64,000 bases of DNA from Pseudomonadota bacterium (GTDB lineage Bacteria > Pseudomonadota > Gammaproteobacteria > Burkholderiales > Burkholderiaceae_F), in contig JAKOQB010000124.1 of NCBI GenBank assembly GCA_029778535.1, positions 1 through 64,000 of the forward strand, given 5' to 3'. Numbering within the stretch: position 1 is the first letter of the stretch; each line of letters opens with the position of its first letter. Below, piece after piece: positions 21,330 to 34,368 of the stretch. The notes under the pieces were generated by a model. The model did no database searches. It was given only the letters and a program-made list of their open reading frames with translations, and was not told the DNA's origin. The position numbers were made by a program, and so were the translations under genes.

Positions 21330-21890
21330 ATGCGGGCGGCCGCTGCCCTGGCGCTCGCAGGCGCGCTGCTCGGCGCGTGCGCGACACTCGCGCCGGTGCG
21401 CGAAGCCGAGCGCGTGCACCAGGGCCGCTTCTCGGTCACCGCGGTCTGGCCCGAGCGGACCGAGAACAGCAGCGGCCGTTTCTCCCTCGCGGTTCACTCC
21501 GACGGCATCACGCTCGACCTGTCGTCTCCGTTCGGCAACACGCTGGCGCGCATCGACACCGACCGCAGCGGCGCGCGGCTGACCGCTCCAGGCGCGAATG
21601 GCGAACTGCAGCAGCTTCGGGGACCGAACGCCGACGCGCTGGCTGAACAGGTGCTCGGCTGGCCGCTGCCGGTCTCGGGCATCGGCGACTGGATCGTCGG
21701 CCGACCCGAGGCGGCGCGACCGTATCGCACAACCGAAGCGGGCACGATCGAGCAGGACGGCTGGACGATCCGCGTGCTCGACCGCTTCGGCGCCGACGGC
21801 GCCCCGCGACGCCTGAGCTTCGAGCGACCGGCCGCAGCGAATTCGCCGGCCGTCACGGTGCGGCTCGTGCTCGACGAGCCGGCAGCTTGA
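21330..21890 (+). CDS. lolB: outer-membrane lipoprotein receptor LolB
   Basis: LolB accepts lipoproteins from LolA and inserts them in the outer membrane. The 186-residue protein has a lipobox LGA-C (Cys17). The unclosed beta-barrel sequence includes HQGRFSVTAVWPERTENSSGRF, shown in part as RFSVTAVW, and LGWPLPVSGIGDWIVG, the family hallmark. It starts 6 bp after the TPR lipoprotein gene and ends 7 bp before ispE. This is the usual lolB-ispE arrangement. Confidence 0.93.
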   Translation: MRAAAALALAGALLGACATLAPVREAERVHQGRFSVTAVWPERTENSSGRFSLAVHSDGITLDLSSPFGNTLARIDTDRSGARLTAPGANGELQQLRGPNADALAEQVLGWPLPVSGIGDWIVGRPEAARPYRTTEAGTIEQDGWTIRVLDRFGADGAPRRLSFERPAAANSPAVTVRLVLDEPAA

Positions 21891-21897
21891 GGCAACG

Positions 21898-22755
21898 ATG
21901 ACGCGGCTCTTCCTCGGCCTGCCCGCACCGGCGAAGCTGAACCTGTTCCTGCACGTGCTCCGCCGGCGCGCCGACGGCTATCACGAGCTGCAGAGCGCGT
22001 TCGTGCCGATCGATCTGGCCGACACGCTGGACTTCGAATTGCGCGACGACGGTGCGATCACGCGCAGCGGCGATATCGTCGGCGAGCCGCAGATGGATCT
22101 CGCGCTGCGCGCCGCGCGCCTGCTGCAGCTCGAATCCGGAACGAAGCGCGGCGTCGCGATCAACGTCGACAAGCGCGTTCCCGCCGGCAGCGGCATGGGC
22201 GGCGGCAGTTCGGATGCGGCCACCACGCTGATCGCGCTGAACCGGCTGTGGCGGCTCGGTTGGCCGCGCGCGAAGCTGGCCTCGCTGGCGCCGCGGCTCG
22301 GCGCCGACGTGGCTTTCTTTCTCGGCACCGGACCGGCCTTCGTCGAGGGCATCGGCGAGCGGGTGACGCCGATCGAATTTCCGCCCGCGTGGTTCGCGGT
22401 CGTGCGGCCGCAGGTCGCGGTCGCGACCGCTGAAATCTTTGCCGATCCCGGTTTGACCCGTGATACGAAAGCCACGATAATTTCGGCCTTTTCCGCGGGG
22501 CTTGCGCAGTTCCCACGCGCTCTATACGGCGCCAACGATCTCGAAGCGGTCGTGCGGCGCCAGGTCCCTGAGGTCGACGCCGCGCTGACGCTGCTTTCAC
22601 GCTTCGGCGCGGCGCGGATGACGGGCTCGGGCTCGGCGGTGTTCATGGCTGCCGCGACCGAGGAGCAGGCGCGCGAGGCGGTTGCGCAGTTGCCGGATGG
22701 CTGGACGGGCTGGGTTGTGAGGAGCCTGAAGCACCATCCCCTCGCGGAGTGGTGA
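21898..22755 (+). CDS. ispE: 4-diphosphocytidyl-2-C-methyl-D-erythritol kinase
   Basis: IspE is the GHMP-family kinase of the non-mevalonate isoprenoid pathway; it phosphorylates CDP-methylerythritol. The 285-residue protein shows PAKLNLFLHV with catalytic Lys, DGYHELQ, the ATP loop PAGSGMGGGSSDAA (about 95-107) with the Asp of ADVAFFLG further on, and the C-terminal GSGSAVF loop. All motifs are intact. The tRNA-Gln gene lies 32 bp beyond the stop. Confidence 0.97.
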   Translation: MTRLFLGLPAPAKLNLFLHVLRRRADGYHELQSAFVPIDLADTLDFELRDDGAITRSGDIVGEPQMDLALRAARLLQLESGTKRGVAINVDKRVPAGSGMGGGSSDAATTLIALNRLWRLGWPRAKLASLAPRLGADVAFFLGTGPAFVEGIGERVTPIEFPPAWFAVVRPQVAVATAEIFADPGLTRDTKATIISAFSAGLAQFPRALYGANDLEAVVRRQVPEVDAALTLLSRFGAARMTGSGSAVFMAAATEEQAREAVAQLPDGWTGWVVRSLKHHPLAEW

Positions 22756-22787
22756 TCGGGAGGATCACTCTAGGGCAGGTTTCGCGC

Positions 22788-22864
22788 TGGGGAGTCGCCA
22801 AGCTGGTTAAGGCAGCGGATTTTGATTCCGCCATTCGAGGGTTCGAATCCTTCCTCCCCAGCCA
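22788..22864 (+). tRNA. tRNA-Gln (anticodon TTG)
   Basis: A complete cloverleaf: acceptor TGGGGAG (22788-22794) pairs with CTCCCCA (22854-22860), discriminator G, and CCA encoded at 22862-22864. The anticodon arm is GCGGA-TTTTGAT-TCCGC with anticodon TTG at 22822-22824. The T-arm contains GGTTCGAATCC. The U1-A72 first pair is characteristic of bacterial tRNA-Gln. It lies between ispE and prs, as is usual in betaproteobacteria. Confidence 0.97.
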
Positions 22865-22918
22865 TTTCAACGCAGCAGTCGGCCGGAGCAGCAGGCGGCT
22901 CTCGTGCGCGGTGAGAAG

Positions 22919-23878
22919 ATGGTGCCGTTGGTTCCTGAGAACCTGGTCGTGTTCACGGGCAATGCGAACCCGAGGCTCGCGCACGCGGTCGTCCAGCACC
23001 TGAACATCCCGCTCGGGCGCGCGACGGTGTCGCGCTTCTCCGACGGCGAGGTGATGGTCGAGATCAACGAGAACGTCCGCGGCAAGGACTGTTTCGTGCT
23101 GCAGTCGACCTGCCAGCCGACCAACGACAACCTGATGGAACTGGTGATCATGGTCGACGCGCTGAAGCGCGGCTCGGCCGGCCGCATCACCGCCGCGATT
23201 CCGTACTTCGGCTACGCGCGCCAGGATCGCCGCCCGCGCTCGGCGCGCGTGGCGATCAGTGCCAAGGTGGTCGCCAACATGCTGCAGACGGCCGGTGTGC
23301 ACCGCATGCTGACGATGGACCTGCACGCCGATCAGATCCAGGGCTTCTTCGACATCCCGGTGGACAACATCTACGCCAGCCCGATCCTGCTCGGCGACCT
23401 GTGGAAGCAGAATATCCAGAACCTGATGGTGGTGTCGCCCGACGTCGGCGGCGTGGTGCGCGCGCGCGCGCTGGCCAAGCGGATGGACGCGGATCTGGCG
23501 ATCATCGACAAGCGCCGCCCGCGCGCGAACGTCGCCGAGGTGATGCACATCATCGGCGACGTCGAGGGCCGCACCTGCGTGATCATGGACGACATGATCG
23601 ACACCGCGAACACGCTGTGCCACGCCGCCGCCGCGCTGCGCGATCACGGCGCGACCAAGGTGATGGCCTACTGCACGCACCCCGTGCTGTCGGGTAAGGC
23701 GGTCGAACGGATCATGAACTCGGTGCTCGACGAGGTCGTGGTGACCGACACGATCCCGCTGCGCGACGACGCGCGGAAGTGCCCCAAGATCCGGCAGCTG
23801 TCGTGCGCGGCGCTGCTGGGCGAGACGATTTCGCGCATCTCGCGCGAGGACTCGGTGAGCAGCCTGTTCATCGAGTGA
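22919..23878 (+). CDS. prs: ribose-phosphate pyrophosphokinase
   Basis: Prs makes PRPP from ribose 5-phosphate and ATP, feeding nucleotide, His, Trp and NAD synthesis. The 319-residue protein has [12 protein letters not shown] at the N-terminus, the flexible loop [18 protein letters not shown] in the first half, and the PRPP-binding [12 protein letters not shown] (about 221-232). I chose the ATG at 22919; a GTG at 22904 would add five residues. The stop is 50 bp before rplY and the genes are probably co-transcribed. Confidence 0.97.
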   Translation: MVPLVPENLVVFTGNANPRLAHAVVQHLNIPLGRATVSRFSDGEVMVEINENVRGKDCFVLQSTCQPTNDNLMELVIMVDALKRGSAGRITAAIPYFGYARQDRRPRSARVAISAKVVANMLQTAGVHRMLTMDLHADQIQGFFDIPVDNIYASPILLGDLWKQNIQNLMVVSPDVGGVVRARALAKRMDADLAIIDKRRPRANVAEVMHIIGDVEGRTCVIMDDMIDTANTLCHAAAALRDHGATKVMAYCTHPVLSGKAVERIMNSVLDEVVVTDTIPLRDDARKCPKIRQLSCAALLGETISRISREDSVSSLFIE

Positions 23879-23928
23879 ACGCTCCGTCGTGGCTGGTCGC
23901 GGCCCGCGGGACTCAACTGGAGAGTGAA

Positions 23929-24633
23929 ATGAAAGTAGTCGCAACCACGCGCAGCAAGCAGGGCACGAGTGCGAGCCGCTCCCTGCGCCGCGCGAACAAG
24001 GTGCCGGGCATCATCTACGGCGGCAAGGGGCAGCCGGTCAACATCGAGGTCGACCACAACCCGCTGTTCCATTCGCTGCGCAAGGAGAAGTTTCACGCGT
24101 CGATCCTCGACATGGAACTGGACGGCAAGGGCGAGAAGGTGCTGCTGCGGGACTTCCAGATGCACCCGTACAAGCCGCAGGTGCTGCACATCGATTTCCA
24201 GCGCGTGTCGGAGGACCAGAAGGTCCACATGCGCGTGCCGCTGCACTTCGTCGGGCAGGAGAACTCGCCCGCGGTCAAGGAGTCGGCCGGGCTGGTGAGC
24301 CACGTGCTGTCCGACGTCGACGTCGCCTGCCTGCCGAAGGACCTGCCGGAGTACATCGAGGTCGATCTGTCCGGCCTGCACGCGCACCAGACGATCCGCG
24401 TGCGCGATCTCGCGCTCCCCGCCGGCGTGACCGCGGTGCTGAAGGGCAAGGAGAACCCGGTCGTGGTGTCGGTGTCGATCAAGGGCGAGGAAGAGGTCGT
24501 CGAGGCCGAAGCCGCTGCCGTCGTGCCGGCGGCCGAGGTCCCGGCCACCGCGCAGAAGGCGCCGCCCGCCGCTGCCGCGCCCGCCGCGCCCGAGAAGAAG
24601 GAAAAGGGTGGCGACAAGGAGAAGAAGAAGTAA
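23929..24633 (+). CDS. rplY: 50S ribosomal protein L25, long (Ctc) form
   Basis: L25 binds 5S rRNA. This is the two-domain general-stress (Ctc/TL5) type: residues 1 to about 92 form the L25 domain and about 95-190 the TL5 beta domain. A low-complexity tail follows, rich in Ala/Pro and then Lys (KKEKGGDKEKKK), to residue 234. The ATG at 23929 is preceded by a GGAGAG ribosome-binding site. The prs-rplY-pth order is standard. A terminator follows. Confidence 0.96.
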   Translation: MKVVATTRSKQGTSASRSLRRANKVPGIIYGGKGQPVNIEVDHNPLFHSLRKEKFHASILDMELDGKGEKVLLRDFQMHPYKPQVLHIDFQRVSEDQKVHMRVPLHFVGQENSPAVKESAGLVSHVLSDVDVACLPKDLPEYIEVDLSGLHAHQTIRVRDLALPAGVTAVLKGKENPVVVSVSIKGEEEVVEAEAAAVVPAAEVPATAQKAPPAAAAPAAPEKKEKGGDKEKKK

Positions 24634-24652
24634 TCGACTCTTCGGCACAATG

Positions 24653-24689
24653 CGGCCCGCGCGTGGCGACACCGCGGGCCGTTTTGTTT
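24653..24689 (+). terminator. rho-independent terminator after rplY
   Basis: Nine-base-pair stem CGGCCCGCG (24653-24661) / CGCGGGCCG (24673-24681) followed by TTTTGTTT. It lies 20 bp after the rplY stop and just before pth, so pth may depend on read-through or its own weak promoter. Confidence 0.88.
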
Positions 24690-24694
24690 GAACC

Positions 24695-25309
24695 ATGAGC
24701 GACAACGACAACTCGATCCGGCTGATCGTCGGCCTCGGCAACATCGGCGCCGAATACGAGCGCACGCGCCACAACGCGGGCTTCTGGTTCGTCGATGCGG
24801 TGGCGGCCAAGGCCGGGAGCTTTCTCGCGCACGAGCGCAAGTTCCACGGCGAGGTCGCGCGACTGAAGGACGGCGCGCGTGAACTGTGGCTGCTGAAGCC
24901 CGGCACCTACATGAACCGCTCGGGCCAGGCGGTGGTCGCGCTCGCGCTGTACTACAAGATCCTGCCGACGCAGATCCTGGTCGTGCACGACGAGGTCGAT
25001 CTCGCGCCCGGGGTCGTGAAGCTGAAGCGCGGCGGCGGCACCGCCGGCCACAACGGGCTGAAGGACATCCAGGCGAAGCTCACCACGCCCGACTTCTGGC
25101 GGCTGCGCATCGGCGTGGGCCATCCGCGCACGCTCGCCCTTGCTCAGGAAGTCGCCGACTTCGTGCTGCATCCTCCCGGACGCGAGCACCAGGCCGCGAT
25201 CGACGATGCGATCACGCGCGCACTCGACATCGTGCCGGCGCTGATCGACGGCCAGTTCGAGCGCGCGATGATGAAGCTGCACTCGACGCCGAAGACGCCC
25301 AGCGCATGA
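24695..25309 (+). CDS. pth: peptidyl-tRNA hydrolase
   Basis: Pth recycles peptidyl-tRNA released from stalled ribosomes. The 204-residue protein has [18 protein letters not shown] with catalytic His26, [11 protein letters not shown] with the substrate Asn, HDEVDLAPG with catalytic Asp near 100, and [13 protein letters not shown]. Length is typical. Its TGA overlaps an ATG (ATGA) that opens the presumed patatin remnant. ychF lies further on, as in many proteobacteria. Confidence 0.97.
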   Translation: MSDNDNSIRLIVGLGNIGAEYERTRHNAGFWFVDAVAAKAGSFLAHERKFHGEVARLKDGARELWLLKPGTYMNRSGQAVVALALYYKILPTQILVVHDEVDLAPGVVKLKRGGGTAGHNGLKDIQAKLTTPDFWRLRIGVGHPRTLALAQEVADFVLHPPGREHQAAIDDAITRALDIVPALIDGQFERAMMKLHSTPKTPSA

Positions 25310-25551
25310 GCGGGGACCGCTCGTTCGTCGTGCACGCCGGCGCACGCGCCGCCGCGCACGTGCGCGCGAACGGAATCGCGCCGGGCGACATCGTGCGTGT
25401 CCCCGCCGCCGGCATCTATGCCCGATCCGGCCGCCGCGCCCGGAGGGCTGTCCGACGCCAACGTCGCGCAGAAGTACTCGCGCAATCCGACCCCGAAGCA
25501 CTTCAGCGACGAGTGCTGCAAGCTGGCGCGCACGGCCCGATCCTTCGCTGA
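25306..25551 (+). pseudogene. probable remnant of a patatin-like phospholipase
   Basis: The ATG overlaps the pth stop. The 81-residue frame begins FVVHAGARAAAHVRANGIAP then VRVPAAG, which resembles the N-terminus of bacterial patatin-like phospholipases (HAGPRAL...L...GL...D......PGAAGGPKG in recalled homologues). After residue 35 the similarity stops and Arg-rich out-of-frame-looking sequence follows. There is no GxSxG serine motif. I infer a gene of roughly 1 kb mostly deleted between pth and ychF. An unrelated small ORF or non-coding DNA is the alternative. Confidence 0.35.
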
Positions 25552-25664
25552 TCCGGCCGCTGTGAGTCGCGTCCGCGACGCTCGTCTGCGATCGCCGTGG
25601 CCTCGCGCGATAATTAAAAATTTAGCCGTTGCGCGACCGGCGCGGCTTCGTCTTAAGGATTTCC
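25552..25664 (+). promoter_or_regulatory. ychF upstream region
   Basis: This stretch contains an AT-rich island, GATAATTAAAAATTTA (about 25610-25625), unusual in this GC-rich DNA. It contains -10-like hexamers and lies 40-55 bp before the ychF ATG. An AAGGA ribosome-binding site follows (25655-25659). A promoter here is likely, but no convincing -35 is seen. Confidence 0.4.
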
Positions 25665-26759
<1,095 letters not shown>

Positions 26760-26783
26760 CCGCGGTCAGACGCTGCGCGCCGC

Positions 26784-27671
26784 TCAATCGGCGCGGCGCA
26801 CCGGGGGTTGCGCACCGATGCGGTCGAACTGTCTTGCGAACCAGCGCTCGGAGAATCCGCCGATGAAGCACAGCGCGAGATCGAGCGCCGGTGTCACGTT
26901 GCCGAGGTTCAGCAGACCCGACTGCAGAAAGAACGCGATCGGAATCGCGACCGCCGCGCCGACAAACGGGCGCGCGATCGTCGCGATCCAGACGCCGCCG
27001 GGTCCGCTTATCCGGCTCGCCTGCAGCAGACCGAAGACGAGGCTCAACAAGCCGCCGAGGAATCCGAACAGCACGCCGTTGACGAGTGCCATCGCCAGCG
27101 TGACCTCGACGTCCTCGTGCAGGATCCACTCGAACCCGCCTGCCAGCGCCCAGCCGCTGAAGAACACGACCGCGGCCACCAGCAACGCGGTGAGCGCTGC
27201 GATCTGCCTGCGCGCCAGTTCGGTGCGGTAATGGCGCTGCTCGCGCGCGGCGTGCACGCTGCGCATCAGCGCCTGCAGATCCGCGACCGTCGTGCCGCCC
27301 GCGCGTTCGCCTGCGAGCGCATCGATCGCCTCGCGCGGCTGGCCGAGCGCGGCAGCCTCGGCACGATAGGCGGCCAGCGCGGCGCGCCGTTGCGATTCGT
27401 CCATCGCCGCGGCGATTTCGCGTTCGATCTGGTGCAGGCAGTCCCAGGCGACGAGCAGCCGCTTCGCGCCGGCGGCGTCGCGCGCGTATTGCAGCAGAGC
27501 ATCGCAGCGCGCCAGCATGGCCTCGTCCGCGGGCGGCGCCCCGTCGCGCGCGGCGCGGATCGCGCGCGCCGCATCGACCAGCGCCGCGTTCAGCCGTTGC
27601 CTGTCGGCGTCGCGGCCCGCGGCGACAATGCCGTGGAGAAAGCCGTCGCGGCGGCCCGTGTCATCGTTCAT
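26784..27671 (-). CDS. hypothetical membrane protein
   Basis: A 295-residue protein I do not recognise. Residues 1 to about 160 are soluble, Ala/Arg-rich and probably helical. Then come about four hydrophobic segments: ALTALLVAAVVFFSGWAL, LAMALVNGVLFGFLGGLL, a segment in the 230s containing PFVGAAVAIPIAFFLQ, and LDLALCFIGGFSE. The pattern suggests a cytoplasmic helical domain anchored in the inner membrane. It converges with ychF and diverges from the AsmA-family gene. No motif points to a function. Confidence 0.75.
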   Translation of the reverse strand: MNDDTGRRDGFLHGIVAAGRDADRQRLNAALVDAARAIRAARDGAPPADEAMLARCDALLQYARDAAGAKRLLVAWDCLHQIEREIAAAMDESQRRAALAAYRAEAAALGQPREAIDALAGERAGGTTVADLQALMRSVHAAREQRHYRTELARRQIAALTALLVAAVVFFSGWALAGGFEWILHEDVEVTLAMALVNGVLFGFLGGLLSLVFGLLQASRISGPGGVWIATIARPFVGAAVAIPIAFFLQSGLLNLGNVTPALDLALCFIGGFSERWFARQFDRIGAQPPVRRAD

Positions 27672-27749
27672 CGTGGGTTATCCGTTGGCGGCGCAAGGTT
27701 TCCGACCGCTCGGTAGCATAGCTGCCGCGCCACAACCACCCTTCAACCG

Positions 27750-29837
27750 ATGCTGCGCAAGATACTGATCGGCGTGTTCGCCGTCGTCGCGCTCGTGATC
27801 GCGGGCGCGGTCGCGCTGCTCGCGTTCTTCGATGTCAATCGCTTCAAGCCGCAGATCGAGCAGGCGGCGCAGGAGCGCCTGCACCGGCGGCTGGCGATCG
27901 ACGGCGACCTGTCGCTGTCGGTGTTTCCGCGCCTGGCGGTGCGGCTGCCGCGCACCACGCTGTACGAGCACGACGGCAAGGGCACGCTGCTGTCGCTCGA
28001 CAGCGCGCGCGTCGGCGTCGCACTGCTGCCGCTGTTGAGTGGCCGCGTGGAGGTCGATCGGATCCGAATCGACGGCCTGAGCGCGCAGGTCCGCCGCGCC
28101 GCCGACGGCAGCTCGAGCATCGACGACCTGCTGCGAACCGGCAAGGCGACCGGCGCCGAAGCGAAGACCGGCGAAACGAAGCCGATCGCATTCGATATCG
28201 GCGGCATCGAACTCGTCGACGCGGAGTTGCGGCTGATCGGGCCGGCGGGAACGACGACGCTGTCGAAGCTGTCGCTGAAGACCGGCCGCATCGCGCCCGG
28301 CGTGCGGCTGCCGGTCACCGCGTCCACCCAGTTCGCGCTGCCGTCGAAGACCGCCGGCGAAGCACGCCTGGCGGCGGCGTTCGACTTCGATCCGCCGCTG
28401 CGCGCGTACAGCGCCGAAGGCGTCGCGCTCGAAGTCAAGGGAAGGATCGGCAACGACGAAGTCGAGGCGCGGCTCACCGCCCCGAAGCTGAAGATCAACG
28501 GCAACTCGATCCGCGGCGATGCGATCGCGCTGACGGCCAAGCGTGGCGGCGCGGACGCCGCGGACGTGAAGCTCGCCGTCGCCGCGTTCGAAGGCAGCGT
28601 GAAAGCGCTGCGGATCGACCGCATCGATGTCGCCGCGAATCTGCGCCAGGGTGAGCGCCGTGTCGCGGCTACGCTGGCGAGCCCTGCGAACGCGAGCCTC
28701 GACGCGCAGACGTTCGCGGCTCGGAAGCTCGCCGGCACGGTGACGATCGACGATCCGGCGCTGTCGATGAAGTCGCTGAAGCTCGCGATCGATGGCGCGC
28801 TCGCGCTCGACGCGCGCAAGCAGTCGGTCGATCTGCGCGCCGACACGCGCTTCGACGACACGACGCTGAATGCGAAGGTCTCCGTCGACGGCTTCTCCCG
28901 GCCGCGGATCGGCTTCGACCTGAAAGCCGACCGCTTCGATCTCGACCGCTACGCTCCGCCGGCCGCCGAGCGGGAGAAGGCAGCGGCGTCCGGCGGCGCG
29001 CCGGCGAAGATCGACCTCGCCGCGCTGCGCACGCTCGATGCGGCCGGGCAGATCGCGATCGGCGAACTGAAGGCGCGCGGGCTGAAGGCGTCCGGCGTAC
29101 GCATCGGGGTGAACGCCGCCAACGGCCGCGCCGACATCGCGCCGATCGCCGCGCAGCTTTATGGCGGCACGTTGAACGGCAGCGCGCGCGCGGCGGCGGA
29201 AGGCAATCGCGTCGGCCTCGATGCGACCCTGGCCGGCGTCTCGATCGGCCCGCTGCTGAAGGACGTGCTGAAGAAGGAGCCGCTCGAGGGCCGCGGCAGC
29301 GTGCGCCTGGCGCTCGCGACCGGCGGCGCCACGGTCGACGCGCTGAAGCGCGGCCTCGACGGCAGCGCGTCGCTGCGGATCCGCGACGGCGCGGTGCGCG
29401 GCATCGACATCGTGCGCAAGCTGCGCGACGCGCGCGCGCTGATCCTCGGCGGCAAGAGCGACGCGCAGAAGGCGGATACGGCGGACAAGACCGATTTCTC
29501 CGAGCTGAACATCAGCTTCGCGATCAAGGACGGCGTGGCGACGAGCGACGACCTCGACCTGAAGTCGCCGCTGCTGCGCGCCGGCGGCGCCGGCCGCATC
29601 GATCTCGGCGCCGGCGCGATCGACTACACCGCGCGCGTCGCGACCACCGGCGCGCTGGCCGAGCTGCGCGGCGTCACCGTCCCGGTGCGGCTGTCGGGGC
29701 CGTTCGATCAGCTCACCTACAACATCGACTGGGGCGGCGTGGCGCGCGAGGCGGTCAAATCGCGGCTGATCGACGACCAGCGCAAGAACCTCGAGCAACG
29801 CGCGCGCGATGCGCTGAAAGGTCTGCTCGGACGATAG
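27750..29837 (+). CDS. AsmA family protein
   Basis: A 695-residue protein anchored by an N-terminal membrane helix (MLRKILIGVFAVVALVIAG region, residues 1-27), with a long periplasmic region. Residues 28-130 match the AsmA N-terminal domain (DVNRFKPQIEQAAQERLHRR region, LSVFPRLAVRLP). The AsmA C-terminal domain lies around residues 430-600, with GTLNGSARA and LEGRGSVRLALAT. Such proteins belong to the bridge-like group that moves phospholipids to the outer membrane and helps its assembly. The repeated beta-rich pattern fits that. No partner is adjacent. Confidence 0.9.
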   Translation: MLRKILIGVFAVVALVIAGAVALLAFFDVNRFKPQIEQAAQERLHRRLAIDGDLSLSVFPRLAVRLPRTTLYEHDGKGTLLSLDSARVGVALLPLLSGRVEVDRIRIDGLSAQVRRAADGSSSIDDLLRTGKATGAEAKTGETKPIAFDIGGIELVDAELRLIGPAGTTTLSKLSLKTGRIAPGVRLPVTASTQFALPSKTAGEARLAAAFDFDPPLRAYSAEGVALEVKGRIGNDEVEARLTAPKLKINGNSIRGDAIALTAKRGGADAADVKLAVAAFEGSVKALRIDRIDVAANLRQGERRVAATLASPANASLDAQTFAARKLAGTVTIDDPALSMKSLKLAIDGALALDARKQSVDLRADTRFDDTTLNAKVSVDGFSRPRIGFDLKADRFDLDRYAPPAAEREKAAASGGAPAKIDLAALRTLDAAGQIAIGELKARGLKASGVRIGVNAANGRADIAPIAAQLYGGTLNGSARAAAEGNRVGLDATLAGVSIGPLLKDVLKKEPLEGRGSVRLALATGGATVDALKRGLDGSASLRIRDGAVRGIDIVRKLRDARALILGGKSDAQKADTADKTDFSELNISFAIKDGVATSDDLDLKSPLLRAGGAGRIDLGAGAIDYTARVATTGALAELRGVTVPVRLSGPFDQLTYNIDWGGVAREAVKSRLIDDQRKNLEQRARDALKGLLGR

Positions 29838-29847
29838 ACTCCGGCTG

Positions 29848-30681
29848 ATGAAAGCGACGATCTCCGAACTGAACCTCTATCCGATCAAGGGCTGCCGCGG
29901 CTTCTCCGTTCGCAGCGCGCACTTGCCCGCCACGGGGCTGGAAGTCGACGGCATCGGCGACCGCGAATGGGTCGTCGTCGATGCAGGCTGCCGCTTCCTC
30001 AGCCAGCGCGAGCATCCGCGCATGGCGCTGATCGAAACGTGCTTCGTCGGCGAATCGATGCGGGTGAAGGCGCCGGGCATGCTCGCGCTCGAAGTGCCGT
30101 TCGCATCCGAAGGCGACGTCGTCGAGGTGAGCGTGTGGGACGACCGCGTCGCCGCGGTCACACAGGGCGAGGTCGCCGACGCGTGGTTCAGCGACTTCCT
30201 CGGCGCGCCGGCGCGGCTGGTGCGCTTCGATCCGGAGGGACGGCGGCTCGCCAAGCGCAGATACACCGGCGAGATCGACGCACCGTACAAGTTCGCCGAC
30301 GCGTTCGCGCTGCTGATCACCGGTTGCGCGTCTCTCGCTGAGGTCAACGCGCGGCTTGCGAAGATCGGCGCGCCGGCGGTGACGATGGCGCGTTTCCGAC
30401 CCAACCTCGTGCTGGATGGGCTGCCGGAGTTCGACGAGGACTACGTCAAGTCCCTGCGCCGCGACGGCCTCGTGATCCGACCGGTCAAGCCGTGCGCACG
30501 CTGCACCGTGCCGGGCGTCGACCCGCTGACCGGCACGGCGTCGACGGTCGTGCCGGACCTGCTGGCGACCTTCCGTGGCAGGCCGGACGGCGTGATGTTC
30601 GGCGTCAACGCGATCGTGGTCGAAGGCGCCGGCGCCACGCTCGCGGTCGGCGACGAGTTCGAAGTCGAGCTGAATGTCTGA
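29848..30681 (+). CDS. MOSC domain protein (YcbX-like)
   Basis: A 277-residue protein with an N-terminal MOSC beta-barrel (ISELNLYPIKGCRGFSV, DREWVVVDAGCRFLSQR) and a C-terminal MOSC domain (about 120-270) with the conserved Cys in VKPCARCTVPGVDP and ARFRPNLVLDG. MOSC proteins bind the molybdenum cofactor; the YcbX/mARC type reduces N-hydroxylated compounds. The two-Cys CARC segment near 215 fits Moco ligation. No [2Fe-2S] ferredoxin domain is attached. The end overlaps the next gene by 8 bp. Confidence 0.9.
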   Translation: MKATISELNLYPIKGCRGFSVRSAHLPATGLEVDGIGDREWVVVDAGCRFLSQREHPRMALIETCFVGESMRVKAPGMLALEVPFASEGDVVEVSVWDDRVAAVTQGEVADAWFSDFLGAPARLVRFDPEGRRLAKRRYTGEIDAPYKFADAFALLITGCASLAEVNARLAKIGAPAVTMARFRPNLVLDGLPEFDEDYVKSLRRDGLVIRPVKPCARCTVPGVDPLTGTASTVVPDLLATFRGRPDGVMFGVNAIVVEGAGATLAVGDEFEVELNV

Positions 30682-31008
30682 CCTGCACCGGCGCTCGCTG
30701 CTCCTCGCGCTTCTGCTGGCGCCCGCGCTGCGCGCGCAGCAGCTCGAGATCATCGAGCTGAAGCACCGCACCGCCGACGACGTGCTGCCCAACCTGCGCG
30801 CGTTCCTGGAACCGGGCGGCGCTCTGACCGGACAGGGCTATCAACTGTTCGTGCGCGCGTCGGCGGCGAACGCGCGGCAATTGAAGCAACTGCTGGCCAC
30901 GCTCGACCGCGCGCAGCTTTCGACCACGGTGCGCGGCAGGCTGGGTGAATGGATCCCGGTCGGCGGCGCGGACGTGCGCGAGCAGACGGGGTCGGCCTCG
31001 CACTCGAC

Positions 31009-33421
<2,413 letters not shown>

Positions 33422-33427
33422 CGATCG

Positions 33428-34360
33428 ATGATAAGTCCCGCGCCCGAAAGGTCCGGCTGGCTCGCGCGCCTGAAGCAGGGGCTGGAGCGCACGCGCGTGA
33501 ACATCGTCGGCCTGTTCTCGGGCGGCGTGATCGACGAGCAGCTGTTCGAGGACCTCGAGATCGCGCTGATCGGCGCCGATGTCGGCGTGGCCACGACGAC
33601 GGAGCTGCTCGACGCGCTGCGCCGGCGGGTGAAGCTCGCCGGGCTGAAGACGCCGGCCGACGTGCGCGACGCGTTGCGCGAGGAACTGACGCAGCGGCTG
33701 GCGCCGTGCGAAGCCGAACTGAAGCTCGACGCGGCGAAGCCGCTGGTGATGATGGTCGCGGGAGTGAACGGTGCCGGCAAGACGACGTCGATCGGCAAGC
33801 TCGCGCACTGGCTCGCCGATCGGCACAAGAGCGTGCTGCTCGCCGCCGGCGACACGTTTCGCGCCGCCGCGCGCGAGCAGCTGGCGATCTGGGGCAAGCG
33901 CAACCACGTCGAGGTGATCCAGCAGGCGAGCGGCGATCCGGCCGCGGTCGTTTTCGACGCGGTCGGTGCGGCGCGCGCGCGCGGCATCGATGTGCTGATC
34001 GCCGACACCGCCGGACGGCTGCCGACGCAACTGCACCTGATGGACGAGCTGAAGCGGGTCAGGCGCGCGCTCGACAAGGCGTTGCCCGGCGCGCCGCACG
34101 AGGTGCTGCTGGTGCTCGACGGCACCAACGGCCAGAACGCGCTCGCGCAGGTCAAGGCGTTCGACGACGCGATCGGGCTGACGGGACTGATCATCACCAA
34201 GCTCGACGGCACCGCCAAGGGCGGCGTGCTCGCCGCGATCGCGCGCGAGCGGCGCCACAAGCCGATCCCGATCCTGTTCATCGGCGTCGGCGAGAAGCTC
34301 GGCGACCTGCAGCCATTCGTCGCGAAGGAATTCGCCGACGCGCTGCTCGGCGCGCCGTGA
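33428..34360 (+). CDS. ftsY: signal recognition particle receptor FtsY
   Basis: FtsY is the membrane-associated SRP receptor GTPase that docks ribosome-SRP complexes at the translocon. The 310-residue protein has a short N-domain (LARLKQGLERTRVNIVGLF region) and the G-domain: GVNGAGKTTSIGKLA near 113, DTFRAAAREQL, DTAGRLPTQ near 192, TKLDGTAKGG near 258 and GVGEKLGDLQPF. The long acidic A-domain of enteric FtsY is absent, as in many betaproteobacteria. An earlier in-frame ATG at 33386 would add 14 residues including part of the hairpin; I prefer 33428, which gives MISPAPERSG. Confidence 0.95.
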   Translation: MISPAPERSGWLARLKQGLERTRVNIVGLFSGGVIDEQLFEDLEIALIGADVGVATTTELLDALRRRVKLAGLKTPADVRDALREELTQRLAPCEAELKLDAAKPLVMMVAGVNGAGKTTSIGKLAHWLADRHKSVLLAAGDTFRAAAREQLAIWGKRNHVEVIQQASGDPAAVVFDAVGAARARGIDVLIADTAGRLPTQLHLMDELKRVRRALDKALPGAPHEVLLVLDGTNGQNALAQVKAFDDAIGLTGLIITKLDGTAKGGVLAAIARERRHKPIPILFIGVGEKLGDLQPFVAKEFADALLGAP

Positions 34361-34368
34361 GGCACATC

